A DNA stretch of 43,510 bases from Gammaproteobacteria bacterium RIFCSPHIGHO2_12_FULL_35_23 (GTDB lineage: Bacteria > Pseudomonadota > Gammaproteobacteria > UBA12402): the NCBI GenBank assembly GCA_001801465.1, contig MGXT01000024.1:1-43510 (forward strand), read 5' to 3'. How positions within the stretch are numbered: the stretch's first letter is position 1; every line of letters begins with the position of its first letter. Position numbers and translations under genes: made by a program. This document shows positions 17,269-25,939 of this stretch, in pieces. The notes under the pieces were generated by a model that was given only the letters and a program-made list of their open reading frames with translations, ran no database searches and was not told where the DNA came from.

Positions 17269-19962
17269 TTAATTTTTAGTTAAAAGATTTCCAATAGCTT
17301 TGATACCTTTTGACCAAGCTAGTCGATATAAAATATCCAATTTTTTTAGTGAAGCTTCTTTTAAATAGACATGGAATACGACAGCCTGATCTAACCATTT
17401 TTGACTACGCGAAGCGATTTCAATGATGGTAGCTTGCTCTATTTCAAATGAGGTAGCAAAAAGAGTTTTAATTTGTTCTGGAATTTGGGTTATTTCTTTA
17501 AGGTTACCGTGATGATATTTTAAAGCATTTAGTACATCATTATTCCATAAATTGGTAGCCTTTAATGTATGAACTAAGGCTTGGTTAAAGACAGCAAAAT
17601 CAGTGAATGAGTCTACTTGTTCAGTAAGATTAGTTACACGAGGCTCTAAAGCAGGGCAGAGGTTACAAAGTGAGGCAGCAGCTTTTTCAGAGCCGATAGC
17701 AAGTAAATTAGCATTCCTCATACCAGTCATCATCTGTTTAGCTAAAAGGGGCCAGTCAATGGAAGATTCTTTGTTTTGCTCTAAATATCCACTTCTTGAT
17801 TCAGCGAGAGTCTCTAAGCTGGTGAGAGGTAATATTCCTTGTGACCAAGTTGACCCTTCAAAACTATCATAGCTACCACGTTCTTGTGCCAGAAGGTGAG
17901 AGGCTTGAATAGCAAAATAGCTGAAGGTCTCGATAGTCTTATCAGCTAGTTCGGCAGCAAGCGTTGTCGCATAAGGGATATTTAATTTATATAAAGACTC
18001 TTGAAAACCCATAATGCCTAAACCAATAGAGCGGTGTTTTAGGCAAAAGTTTTGCAGGCTAGGGAATTCATAAGCATGAATATCGATAGCATTATCTAAT
18101 AAACGGACCGCAAGACTAATAGTTCGTTGTAATTTTTTTGTGTCAAGGGTTTGCTGATTAATGTGATTAGCAAGATTGATAGCGCCTATTGGACAGGCTG
18201 CTAAATCAGTTTCATTCGCTGTAAAAGTAAGTCCCGCGCTATTTGTACAATGGATGGTGCCTAACTGTGTTTGAGTTGAGCGTATATTACAAGCATCCTT
18301 AAAGGCAAAATAATGATGGTGGCTACAAAGCTGAGCAGCTAGCATTTTTTGCCATAAATCTTGTGCTGAGATTTTTTTGAAATACTTTATTTTGTTGCGT
18401 GCGGCTTTATTTTCATAAGCTAAATAAGCTTTTTTAAAATCCTTGCCATAATATTCATGTAAGTCTGGTACTTCATCGGGTGAAAAGAGAGTCCACTCAG
18501 CATCTGCTAAAACTCTTTCCATAAAAAGATCAGGAATCCAGTTTGCCATAGGCAGTAAGACTGCTTTCTCTAGTGATTGTTGTGTTTCTAAAAAAACTTC
18601 AATTTCTAAGTGCCAAATTTCTAAAGTGGCCATTTGATTATTGACAGAGGAGCTTTCATCCAGCACTGCTTGTAAAGTAGCGTGAGCTATTTTTGCGTAA
18701 GGGAGAAAGCCTTTGGCTTTTTTAGCAGGAAAACTTTTAATAGTAGTGCCCTGAGCTCGAACAAGTGTCCAATCATTCATGAGATCACTAGTTTGTTTGG
18801 CAATAAGAGCATTGTCTTTGATTGTATTAATAAGCGATTCTAAATTGTCAGCAACTGTAATAGTGTAACCACTCATAAGCTGCGGATTAAGTTTGCCTGC
18901 AAAATGTAATAATGGTTCGCCAGGCATGAAATCAAAAGAAGAAAGCATTTGATAAAAGTTTATGGCCGCACTTTCTTTGTCTGCTTCTGTTAAAGCAAGG
19001 CCCATAGCAATGCGCATAAAGAAAGCTTGAGGCAGTTCAAAACAAAATTTTTCATGAGCGAGTAAGTATGTTTGGTGTAAAGTATAAAGTCCTAGCTGAG
19101 AAAAATTTAAATCTTTTTCTGGAGTAAGCGCATTAGTAATTTTATCTAAATCAAAATTAAGTAATTCCGGGGCAAGTAGTCCAAGCTTAATACCTTTATT
19201 TAAATAGGTTCTAAAGTAAACAGGATAAAGATTAGTAATTTCATTCAAGCTAACATGATTACCGAGCCCTAAAAAAGCTAAGGCATCACTATAGAGACTA
19301 TTTAATAATAGCTTAGTAGCAACGAATTCATAATTTGGTTCTTTATAAATGAGACTACGGGCGTAATTAATTACAAGCTGATAAATTTCTGTAAGGGGTA
19401 TAGTCTCATAGAGGTTATTGGTAATAGCTGTCAGTAATAAATCAGGATCCGTTGCAGGATGGTCTTGACAGACTTCTATTAATAAAGTTTTAAAATGTGC
19501 CTCATCAAAAGCTTGTTTACTTGAGTCAGGTAAAGTGATGCTAAGAGAGGTTGCTGGTACTACTTGTTGTTCTCGTTGTTTGCGATGTTCTTCTCGATAA
19601 ATAACATAAGTCCTAGCAACTTTATGTTCACCAGCTCGCATTAAGCTTAATTCAACTTGATCTTGTATTTCTTCAATATGAATAAGATTGTTTTCATTTG
19701 CTCTACGTAAAAAAGTTGCTGTAATTTGTTGGGATAAAGCTGCTACCAGTTCTTGATAACAAGAAGCTTCTTGTCTAGGACCTTCTACTGCTAAAAAAGC
19801 TTTGCTTAAAGCAGAAACAATTTTATTTTCATTGTAGGAAATCACTGCTCCCGTACGCCGTATAACGCGTAAATTTTCTACAGAGTTTTTGGTAACAGCT
19901 TGTTTAATATTAGCAAGCTGATGAGTAATTTGTGGGGGAGTTAAGAGTGTTTGCTCAGTCAT
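17269..19962 (-). CDS. Ribonucleotide reductase large-subunit homologue without active site (probable pseudoenzyme)
   Basis: Scaffold homology to class Ia NrdA with two N-terminal ATP cones is clear along all 897 residues. Cone 1 spans about 30-125 (VIRRTGAVISYNENKI; IHIEEIQDQVELSLMRAGEHKVART). A second, weaker cone spans about 141-230. The barrel segments ELPQAFFMRIAMGLAL, NWIPDLFMERV, EWTLFSPDEVPDLH and GLGIMGFQ are present. Catalytic positions are not kept (E. coli numbering): C225 is Gly365, C439 is Ala576, E441 is Leu578, the phosphate loop PTxxxS is replaced by SEKAAAS (758-764), the GGKRKGA segment is missing near 435-444, and the Y730/Y731 pair is Gly891-Asn892. The protein stops at residue 897 without the Cys-x-x-Cys tail. 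N437 (N574) and C462 (C590) remain. No nrdB lies nearby. The frame is open, so this looks like a maintained non-catalytic paralogue rather than a pseudogene; its role is unknown. AGGA precedes the start. Confidence 0.9.
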   Translation of the reverse strand: MTEQTLLTPPQITHQLANIKQAVTKNSVENLRVIRRTGAVISYNENKIVSALSKAFLAVEGPRQEASCYQELVAALSQQITATFLRRANENNLIHIEEIQDQVELSLMRAGEHKVARTYVIYREEHRKQREQQVVPATSLSITLPDSSKQAFDEAHFKTLLIEVCQDHPATDPDLLLTAITNNLYETIPLTEIYQLVINYARSLIYKEPNYEFVATKLLLNSLYSDALAFLGLGNHVSLNEITNLYPVYFRTYLNKGIKLGLLAPELLNFDLDKITNALTPEKDLNFSQLGLYTLHQTYLLAHEKFCFELPQAFFMRIAMGLALTEADKESAAINFYQMLSSFDFMPGEPLLHFAGKLNPQLMSGYTITVADNLESLINTIKDNALIAKQTSDLMNDWTLVRAQGTTIKSFPAKKAKGFLPYAKIAHATLQAVLDESSSVNNQMATLEIWHLEIEVFLETQQSLEKAVLLPMANWIPDLFMERVLADAEWTLFSPDEVPDLHEYYGKDFKKAYLAYENKAARNKIKYFKKISAQDLWQKMLAAQLCSHHHYFAFKDACNIRSTQTQLGTIHCTNSAGLTFTANETDLAACPIGAINLANHINQQTLDTKKLQRTISLAVRLLDNAIDIHAYEFPSLQNFCLKHRSIGLGIMGFQESLYKLNIPYATTLAAELADKTIETFSYFAIQASHLLAQERGSYDSFEGSTWSQGILPLTSLETLAESRSGYLEQNKESSIDWPLLAKQMMTGMRNANLLAIGSEKAAASLCNLCPALEPRVTNLTEQVDSFTDFAVFNQALVHTLKATNLWNNDVLNALKYHHGNLKEITQIPEQIKTLFATSFEIEQATIIEIASRSQKWLDQAVVFHVYLKEASLKKLDILYRLAWSKGIKAIGNLLTKN

Positions 19963-20119
19963 CTTCTTCCTGGTAAACCTATCGCTATTTGGGATTTTAG
20001 AATAGTGTTTGTTACCTAAAAAAGCAATAACTGATTTCTATTGAATTGATTAAAAAAATAGCATTTTATTACTGCTCTTTCTCTCTAGGTTTAGAAAAAG
20101 CTTCTGAATATAAAACTAA

Positions 20120-22153
20120 TTACTTATACGACCCCGTCGATACTGGAGACATCGAGTCGCCTACTACTGGTGGTAAAGAAAAACTTCTACTCGCCAATGC
20201 TGCTGTGCCTGGCCTGACTGGCAATCCTGATCCTCCTCCCAAGCCAGATGAAGTAGCACGTCTAGCACAGCATCCACTAAAAAACCACTGACACCAAGAT
20301 CTACTAGGAGGTGTAGAACCAGTACCGCTTCTTTGATGGCGTTCAAGCATAGCTTTAATATTTTTTACAGGCGGATCAATGGGAGCAGCAGCAGCCAGGG
20401 CAAGAGGTTCACGCGCTTTAGTTTCTGGAGGAGTGGTGGTTTTTGCTAGTGCTGCATCACCAGCAGCTGGGAAAAAAATTGCTTGTCCAGCAGAAGGAGA
20501 AACTCGAGTAGGCGTTTCTAATTTATCATAGCTACCTTCTCCATTCTCTAAAGAGGGCATTTCTGCTGCTGAATGTCTTCTACGTCCTGCTGGGTAATCA
20601 GGTGGGGCAAGAGGACCTTCATCAGTTAGGGTGATATCGGTTCCGGTTCCCAAAAAAATAGCAGCATGCGATGTTCTTGAAAGAGTTGGAGGCGTTGCTG
20701 CTGATGTAAGACCTGTTGCAGTTCCATTTATAATTGTAATGACTGTTGCTGGTGGTTGATGTTGAGTAGCGTTGGCTATTAAAGTGAAGATTGTACTATT
20801 ATCAGTTGCAGATAGTCTTAAAACAGTTCCTTCCATGTCTGCTAATAATAATCTTAATCGATGTTGAATAGCTCTTTGATAACGAAAATGAGCAAGCTCT
20901 GTTACGCTATCTGTATTTAAGACTTCATTATAATATAGACTTAGTATGGCCGCAATAATTCTTGGTGGCGAGTCATAAAGGGCGTAAGAGCCTAAAGTTA
21001 ATGCACTTAAGCCTTTTAAAAAAGCTTGTATAAAAGGAATTCCATAGCCACGTAATAATGCAAACTCATAACCCATGCCTGCTTGAATAAATACATAAAT
21101 AGCAATGCCGCAAAAAATAGAAAAAAGGGCTGACGGCTTAATTTTATACGAGGAGCGAGCAAAGAGTCCATGCCATGAAAAAATCAAACCAGCCATTGAT
21201 AATAATAAATTAAAAGAACCAATCAGTGCAGCAGGTAAGGGAATCCAGTGTTCATCTGCAAAAGCTTCTGAGTCAAAACCAGTTACCCAGCTAGTAAGAG
21301 AAAGTAACCCAGCAATAAGAATAGAAAGTATCAGTAGACTTGCATTGAGTTCTTCAGAAATGGGATTTCTAGCATATTCAGAGGGAAATTGCTCTACATA
21401 ATCACTTAGTGTTTTTAAATATTTTACATGTTGGTCAGGTCCTGAAGTAGCTGTAATAGATCTGAGTGTAATATAGAGTCTTGTTATTGCCGTATAAGAT
21501 CCCTGTTTTATCTGTTCATCAATTTTCTGTTGGGAAAAACGAATTAAATGCCTTAATACAGCTTGTTCTGAGCTAAAAGGGATATGAGTAATACGAAAAT
21601 ATTTTACAATAATACTAACAAAAAAAGCAAAAGTATTAGCATTAGTCATTAAAGCATTTATTTCTGCAGGTAAAACTAATCTTGGATAATATTTGTAAGC
21701 TGCTAAGCCTGTCCCTGAAGCTGCGCAAAGTGCAATACCAGTACTAATAGGTAGGAAAACTATTTTAACTGGGTCAGTTGTGCCAAGATGCTGGAAAAGG
21801 TCTATCATATCCATTAAATAATTGACAGAACTTCTTCCTGTGAAAATAATCGGCGGAATAACACCAAAAATTTGGAACATTAGATCTATATCAATGTTCT
21901 TACTACCCAATACTTCTAGCAATAATTTAGCATAAGGTGTCATAGCTGAAGCAGCAGGAATAGCCATACCTAATGAAATTAGGTTAGTAAGGTAATAAAT
22001 GGCTAGCTCTTGTTGACGCAAAAGTAATGGACGCAAAGGAATCGGCAATGATGAATCAACAACCAAGAGGCTAGAGGTTGATAATAGAGAGTGCCTTTCA
22101 CTTTCATCAGCTTTTACTGAGATTATAGCTCCAGATGTAGATGTAAATGGCAT
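20120..22153 (-). CDS. Polytopic membrane protein with Pro/Ser-rich tail, unknown; possible effector
   Basis: I recognise no family. The 677-residue protein has a polar N-terminus (about 1-50) and roughly eight hydrophobic segments (about 52-70, 91-105, 129-152, 172-190, 272-292, 304-327, 341-364, 372-393). A soluble loop lies between the fourth and fifth (about 195-268). The C-terminal third (about 430-677) is soluble-looking, low in complexity and rich in Pro, Ser, Thr, Ala and Gly. The tail contains a PPxY sequence (PPDY, 517-520), a basic Arg-Arg-His-Ser site (525-528), and a cysteine cluster WCQWFFSGCC (620-629). This architecture recalls integral-membrane effectors of Legionellales, which is an inference only. 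No SD is visible before the ATG. It lies on the same strand as the NrdA-like gene and 157 bp upstream of it. Confidence 0.8.
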   Translation of the reverse strand: MPFTSTSGAIISVKADESERHSLLSTSSLLVVDSSLPIPLRPLLLRQQELAIYYLTNLISLGMAIPAASAMTPYAKLLLEVLGSKNIDIDLMFQIFGVIPPIIFTGRSSVNYLMDMIDLFQHLGTTDPVKIVFLPISTGIALCAASGTGLAAYKYYPRLVLPAEINALMTNANTFAFFVSIIVKYFRITHIPFSSEQAVLRHLIRFSQQKIDEQIKQGSYTAITRLYITLRSITATSGPDQHVKYLKTLSDYVEQFPSEYARNPISEELNASLLILSILIAGLLSLTSWVTGFDSEAFADEHWIPLPAALIGSFNLLLSMAGLIFSWHGLFARSSYKIKPSALFSIFCGIAIYVFIQAGMGYEFALLRGYGIPFIQAFLKGLSALTLGSYALYDSPPRIIAAILSLYYNEVLNTDSVTELAHFRYQRAIQHRLRLLLADMEGTVLRLSATDNSTIFTLIANATQHQPPATVITIINGTATGLTSAATPPTLSRTSHAAIFLGTGTDITLTDEGPLAPPDYPAGRRRHSAAEMPSLENGEGSYDKLETPTRVSPSAGQAIFFPAAGDAALAKTTTPPETKAREPLALAAAAPIDPPVKNIKAMLERHQRSGTGSTPPSRSWCQWFFSGCCARRATSSGLGGGSGLPVRPGTAALASRSFSLPPVVGDSMSPVSTGSYK

Positions 22154-22433
22154 ATTTTAATCTAATAGTTTGTTAATAATAAAAACAATTTTATAAATTA
22201 AATCTGTTTATGAATAATTTTCAATTGATGATTTAATTATTATTTTTATCCCGATAGCCCCATATTTTTCAAAAACCTATACAGTGCTTAAAGTGAGTCT
22301 GTCGGTTAATTTGGAAAGAAATTGTACCGATTATTGGGTTTAATAGCAACAAGAAATTAATTTTTTTAACAGGACTTAAAACGCTAGCTACTTGATTTTT
22401 TGAATAATTTTTATGAGACTGAAAAATTTGAGG
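22154..22433. other. Intergenic stretch upstream of the membrane-protein gene
   Basis: These 280 bp are AT-rich and contain no frame I would support. They should hold the - strand promoter of the gene ending at 22153. I looked for paired TTAAT-type response-regulator boxes and found none convincing. The stretch ends at the terminator of the outer-membrane protein gene. Confidence 0.4.
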
Positions 22434-22464
22434 TGAAAAAAACCGCCGATAAACGGCGGTTTTT
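22434..22464 (-). terminator. Intrinsic terminator of the outer-membrane protein gene
   Basis: CCGCCG (22443-22448) and CGGCGG (22454-22459) form a GC-rich stem with loop ATAAA. It is flanked by an A-run on the left and a T-run on the right, so the RNA of either strand has a U-tract. It lies 17 bp beyond the stop codon of the - strand gene at 22481, which it should terminate. Being symmetrical, it would also stop + strand transcripts. Confidence 0.9.
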
Positions 22465-22480
22465 GATTCGATTACTCGAA

Positions 22481-23185
22481 TTACGCACCAAATCTGTAAA
22501 GAACATCCAAGCTGATGTAATCTTTAGTTTGTGGTAAATCATAAGTAAGCGTGTTAGTACCATCAGTAAGAGCAATACTGTGATTGTCACTACCAGAAAC
22601 AAGGTCTTGACGAGTATAGCTAGCACGAATACCGAATTGGTAAATGTTGAATAACAAACCAGCACCGTATACGAAACCAAAGCCATCTAGTTCGTCAGTA
22701 GTTCTTGCGCCTGTTGAAGCATTAACTAAAGCACTAGCCTTACTGTTAATATAAGCTACACCACCAAATGCATAAGGTGAGAACCAGCTAGTAACAGGTA
22801 GGAAAGCTTGACCTACAAAGTTCAAGTTCCATTGGTCTTGTACTTTTAACGCGCTGCTATAATAGGTCATAGTTGTAGTACCAAGCGCTGCTTTGTACTT
22901 ATCACTACCAAGCATGTCTAAACCTAATTCAGTACCAAAGTATTGGTTAACTCGGTAGCCAGCAAAAATGTTACCACCAACGCCACGGTTGTTAAGTTTT
23001 AAGTAGTCACCAGTGCTGTCTTTGATTTTGTCAGTTTGCACAGCAGAGTAGTTAACACCAATCCCTACGTACCAAGGGTTCATTACACCACTCATCATTG
23101 GAACTGGAGCAGCCGCTGCAAAAGTTGCGCCACCTACAGCTAAACCAGCTACAGCAACAGCACTTGCTAATAAAGTTTTGTTCAT
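22481..23185 (-). CDS. Small outer-membrane beta-barrel protein (OmpA-N/Opa-like)
   Basis: The 234-residue protein begins MNKTLLASAVAVAGLAVGGA, a signal peptide with a likely cleavage after the AAAA stretch near residue 25. The rest alternates hydrophobic and polar residues with aromatic girdles: NPWYVGIGVNYSA, GYRVNQYFGTELGLDM, WFSPYAFGGVAYI, FGFVYGAGLLFNI, FGIRASYTRQDL, DYISLDVLYRFGA. That fits an eight-stranded barrel of the opacity/OmpA-N type, probably an abundant surface antigen or porin-like protein. The frame extends 23 codons upstream, but the ATG at 23185 starts a clean signal peptide and has an SD-like AAGAGGA upstream. Three TGTAAC boxes upstream suggest control by an OmpR-type regulator. 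Confidence 0.88.
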   Translation of the reverse strand: MNKTLLASAVAVAGLAVGGATFAAAAPVPMMSGVMNPWYVGIGVNYSAVQTDKIKDSTGDYLKLNNRGVGGNIFAGYRVNQYFGTELGLDMLGSDKYKAALGTTTMTYYSSALKVQDQWNLNFVGQAFLPVTSWFSPYAFGGVAYINSKASALVNASTGARTTDELDGFGFVYGAGLLFNIYQFGIRASYTRQDLVSGSDNHSIALTDGTNTLTYDLPQTKDYISLDVLYRFGA

Positions 23186-23340
23186 ACCAAAGAGTCCTCT
23201 TATGAAAGTTAATAATATAACCAATCCATGTCTTTCTAACGAAAGAACATGCACAGCGTAGACTAAAAAAAGAGAAAAAGCTAGTAGAGAGCATTAAAAA
23301 GTTAGGAAAAAGATGAAATTTTTCATCAATTTGCGCAAAA

Positions 23341-23378
23341 TGTAACCAAAGTGTAACGAATTTTTTGGTTTTTGTAAC
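23341..23378 (-). promoter_or_regulatory. Three helically phased TGTAAC (GTTACA) boxes, OmpR-like
   Basis: TGTAAC occurs at 23341-23346, 23352-23357 and 23373-23378. The starts are 11 and 21 bp apart, about one and two helical turns, so all three face the same side of the DNA. Read on the strand of the downstream gene they are GTTACA, and the proximal pair reads GTTACACTTTGGTTACAT. This resembles known OmpR sites of enteric porin promoters, with a shared TTTGGTTACAT core. They lie about 155-195 bp before the start codon of the barrel protein. The regulator is inferred. Confidence 0.5.
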
Positions 23379-23443
23379 GATACGCTAAGTGGGAATTTAT
23401 AAGCACAATATTAAGGAAAGAGAAGAGAAACGAGGTGGTAAGC

Positions 23444-23473
23444 TAGACCCTTAATTTAGTAAATAAGGGTCTA
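23444..23473. repeat. Inverted repeat after sodB
   Basis: TAGACCCTTA (23444-23453) and TAAGGGTCTA (23464-23473) form a perfect 10-bp stem with a 10-base loop. It lies 10 bp past the sodB stop codon. No T-tract follows on the sodB strand, so termination would be weak. mRNA 3'-end protection is an alternative. Confidence 0.55.
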
Positions 23474-23482
23474 GGCTATGAA

Positions 23483-24067
23483 TTAGACCGCAAAATTTTT
23501 TGCGACAAAATCCCAGTTTACCAGATTCCAAAACGCCGTAATGTATTGTGGGCGGGCATTACGATAATCAATATAATAAGCATGCTCCCAAACATCACAA
23601 GTTAGTAAAGCGGTTTGACGCTGAGTTAGCGGGGTGCCGGCATTACTAGTACTAACTAATTCTAATTCTCCTTGAGCATTTTTAACTAGCCAAGCCCAGC
23701 CTGATCCAAAAGTGGTAGCAGCGGTGGTGGAAAATTTTTCTTTAAAAGCTTCGAATGAACCAAAAGTCTTCTCAATTGCTTTGGCAAAAGCACCTGTAGG
23801 TAAACCACCACCTTGAGGACTTAAGCAATGCCAATAAAAAGTATGGTTCCAGACTTGTGCTGCATTATTAAAAATACCGCCAGCTGAGGCTGTTTTAATA
23901 ATGTCTTCTAAGCTTTTTTTAGCATATTCTGTGCCCTCTACAAGTTTATTAAGATTCGTCACATAGGCTTGATGATGTTTGCCATAATGGTACTCAAGAG
24001 TTTCTTTAGAAATATGCGGCGCTAGGGCGTTTAGTGCATAGGGTAAAGGGGGTAATTCAAAAGCCAT
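23483..24067 (-). CDS. sodB: Superoxide dismutase [Fe]
   Basis: SodB converts superoxide to oxygen and hydrogen peroxide in the cytoplasm. The 194-residue protein has the four metal ligands of the Fe/Mn family: H27 in YHYGKHHQ, H75 in [10 protein letters not shown], and D158 and H162 in CDVWEHAYY. Gln71 in NNAAQVWNH is the placement typical of iron enzymes, where manganese enzymes have a Gly here and the Gln further along. No signal peptide is present. AAGGA lies 8 bp before the ATG. A perfect inverted repeat follows the stop codon. It lies between the barrel protein and map, all on the - strand. Confidence 0.96.
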   Translation of the reverse strand: MAFELPPLPYALNALAPHISKETLEYHYGKHHQAYVTNLNKLVEGTEYAKKSLEDIIKTASAGGIFNNAAQVWNHTFYWHCLSPQGGGLPTGAFAKAIEKTFGSFEAFKEKFSTTAATTFGSGWAWLVKNAQGELELVSTSNAGTPLTQRQTALLTCDVWEHAYYIDYRNARPQYITAFWNLVNWDFVAKNFAV

Positions 24068-24172
24068 TTCATAATTCCTTGATTTAAGTTGATTAAAAGT
24101 GAGGCCAAGTTTAATCGTTTACTGCTTGAGATTCAATTACTCTCGATCAGGCTTGTTAACAGTTTGAATTAA

Positions 24173-24949
24173 TTAACTTATTAGGGCTTGTTCTTCAGTA
24201 CGTAGGGTTAAGATTTCATAACCTGTCTCAGTCACAGCAAGCGTATGTTCCCATTGTGCAGATAAGCTATGATCTTTGGTTACCGCTGTCCAGCCGTCGG
24301 CTAACATTTTCATGTGCCTTTTACCGGCATTAATCATTGGCTCAATGGTAAAACACATACCAGGGATAATTTCTGGGCCCGTGCCAACTTTACCATAATG
24401 TAAAACATTTGGTGGCTCATGAAAAATTCTACCTATTCCATGGCCACAAAATTCTCGAACCACGGAAAAATGATGCTGCTCCGCATGTTGTTGAATAGCC
24501 GCACCAATATCACCAAAATAAGCGCCAGGCTTTACTTGCTTTATGCCTAAATAGAGGCATTCTTGGGTAACTTTTACTAAACGCTCAGCTAAAATAGAGG
24601 GCTTGCCTACAATAAACATTTTGCTGGTATCACCATGATAATCGTCTTTAATTACGGTAATATCGATATTGATGATATCGCCTTCCTTGAGTTTTTTTTC
24701 GCTTGGAATACCATGGCAAATAACATGATTGATGGAAGTGCAAATACTTTTAGGAAAACCTTTGTAATGTAGGGGGGCGGGAATGGCGTGCTGAACATTG
24801 ACGATATGCTCATGACAAATTTTGTCCAATTCTTCTGTAGTAATACCTGCTTGCACAAGCGGACCTATCATTTCTAATACTTCAGCCGCTAACCGACCAG
24901 CCACACGCATTTTGGCAATTTCTTCGCTAGTTTTGAGAGTAATTTCCAT
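24173..24949 (-). CDS. map: Methionine aminopeptidase, type I
   Basis: Map removes the initiator methionine from new proteins. The 258-residue protein has the complete set of residues for the two-metal site and catalysis: H79 (CHGIP), D96 (INIDITV), D107 (HGDTSK), H170 (CGHGIG), E203 (TIEPM) and E234 (WEHTLAVT). The length is that of the short type I form without an N-terminal extension. It is divergent from rpsB, the usual arrangement in gammaproteobacteria, and the shared 224-bp gap holds the rpsB promoter and leader. Confidence 0.96.
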   Translation of the reverse strand: MEITLKTSEEIAKMRVAGRLAAEVLEMIGPLVQAGITTEELDKICHEHIVNVQHAIPAPLHYKGFPKSICTSINHVICHGIPSEKKLKEGDIINIDITVIKDDYHGDTSKMFIVGKPSILAERLVKVTQECLYLGIKQVKPGAYFGDIGAAIQQHAEQHHFSVVREFCGHGIGRIFHEPPNVLHYGKVGTGPEIIPGMCFTIEPMINAGKRHMKMLADGWTAVTKDHSLSAQWEHTLAVTETGYEILTLRTEEQALIS

Positions 24950-24966
24950 TATTCTTTATTGACTCA

Positions 24967-24995
24967 TTGTTGTTCTGAGCTGTTTATGGTATAAA
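24967..24995 (+). promoter_or_regulatory. Predicted sigma70 promoter of rpsB
   Basis: TTGTTG (24967-24972), a 17-bp spacer and TATAAA (24990-24995) fit a sigma70 promoter directed at rpsB. Transcription would begin near 25002, giving a leader of about 170 nt. Confidence 0.55.
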
Positions 24996-25002
24996 GCGCG
25001 CT

Positions 25003-25173
25003 CACATTAAGCAACTTAATTTTGTGCTTAAGGTGTACCCTTTGACTTTAGTTTAATAAAGAAGGGGGGGGATTTTTTAATAACACACACGTATCGGCAC
25101 ATTTTTCGGGTGCTTGAACTTTGTTCAAGTTGAAAAGTGGGGTGCGTGGAGGGAAAACCCAAAGGAGAAAACA
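25003..25173 (+). promoter_or_regulatory. Structured rpsB leader, candidate S2 autoregulation site
   Basis: The leader starts with a symmetrical hairpin, CAC-A-TTAAGCA (25003-25013) with TGCTTAA-G-GTG (25025-25035). An eight-base G-run follows at 25064-25071. A second hairpin, CTTGAAC-TTT-GTTCAAG, lies near 25114-25130 and is flanked by partly complementary CACATTTTTC and GAAAAGTG arms. The segment GGGGTGCGTGGAGGG leads into the SD AAAGGAG. Ribosomal protein S2 binds rpsB leaders in gammaproteobacteria (the t44 RNA family); whether this leader matches that family is inferred from position and stem layout. Confidence 0.5.
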
Positions 25174-25932
25174 ATGAGTACCAATGTTTCTATGCGTGAT
25201 ATGTTAGCTGCGGGCGTTCATTTTGGTCATCGTACCCGCTACTGGAACCCTAAAATGGCCTCGTACATTTACGGTTCTAGAAATAATATTCACATCATTA
25301 ATCTTGAAAAAACTTTACCTTTATTTCATGAAGCGATGGCTTTTATTCATAAAATTGCTGCCAGTAACGGCAAAATTTTATTTGTAGGAACCAAATTTGC
25401 TGCTAGAGAGGCGATACGTGAGGAGGCAAGTCGTGCTGGAATGCCTTATGTTGATCATCGTTGGTTAGGCGGAATGTTAACTAATTATAAAACGGTTAGA
25501 CACTCAATTAAGCGCTTAAAAGCGCTAGAAGAGCAGTTTGGAAAAAATAATTTTGGACGTTTAACTAAAAAAGAAATTTTAAATCTAACTAGAGAAAAAG
25601 AAAAGTTAGAACGAAGCTTAGGCGGTATAAAAAACATGGGTGGTTTACCTGATGCTTTATTAGTTATCGATGTAGGCTATGAAAAAAATGCGATAACAGA
25701 AGCACAAAAACTTAGTTTACCGATTGTTGGTATAGTTGACACCAATACGAGTCCAGACGGCATTGATTATATTATTCCTGGTAACGACGATGCTGCTAAA
25801 GCTATTCATCTTTATGTTAAAGCAGCTGCTGATACTATTTTAGCAGCCAAGCAAAGAAATGTAGAGACTCAAGGAGCAGAGGAGTTCGTAGAGGTGAGTG
25901 ACGAATCAGCTAAGAAGTCAAAAGATAAATAG
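25174..25932 (+). CDS. rpsB: 30S ribosomal protein S2
   Basis: S2 is a component of the small ribosomal subunit needed for S1 binding. The 252-residue protein has the family landmarks [20 protein letters not shown] at the N-terminus, [27 protein letters not shown] and [25 protein letters not shown] (second half: [20 protein letters not shown]). I set the start at ATG 25174, 7 bp after AAAGGAGAA. The frame remains open back to 25114, but that region belongs to the leader. The C-terminal 20 residues are acidic and lysine-rich. Confidence 0.97.
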   Translation: MSTNVSMRDMLAAGVHFGHRTRYWNPKMASYIYGSRNNIHIINLEKTLPLFHEAMAFIHKIAASNGKILFVGTKFAAREAIREEASRAGMPYVDHRWLGGMLTNYKTVRHSIKRLKALEEQFGKNNFGRLTKKEILNLTREKEKLERSLGGIKNMGGLPDALLVIDVGYEKNAITEAQKLSLPIVGIVDTNTSPDGIDYIIPGNDDAAKAIHLYVKAAADTILAAKQRNVETQGAEEFVEVSDESAKKSKDK

Positions 25933-25939
25933 CAATGAG

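Noticed and set aside
20085..20120. Possible intrinsic terminator after the membrane-protein gene on the minus strand (AGCA...TGCT followed by a T-run near 20056-20076)
   Set aside because: The stem is only 4 bp and AT-rich apart from two pairs, too weak to call.
20046..20346. Short plus- and minus-strand frames overlapping the end of the 677-residue membrane protein
   Set aside because: Out-of-frame shadows of the low-complexity tail coding region; no SD or conserved features.
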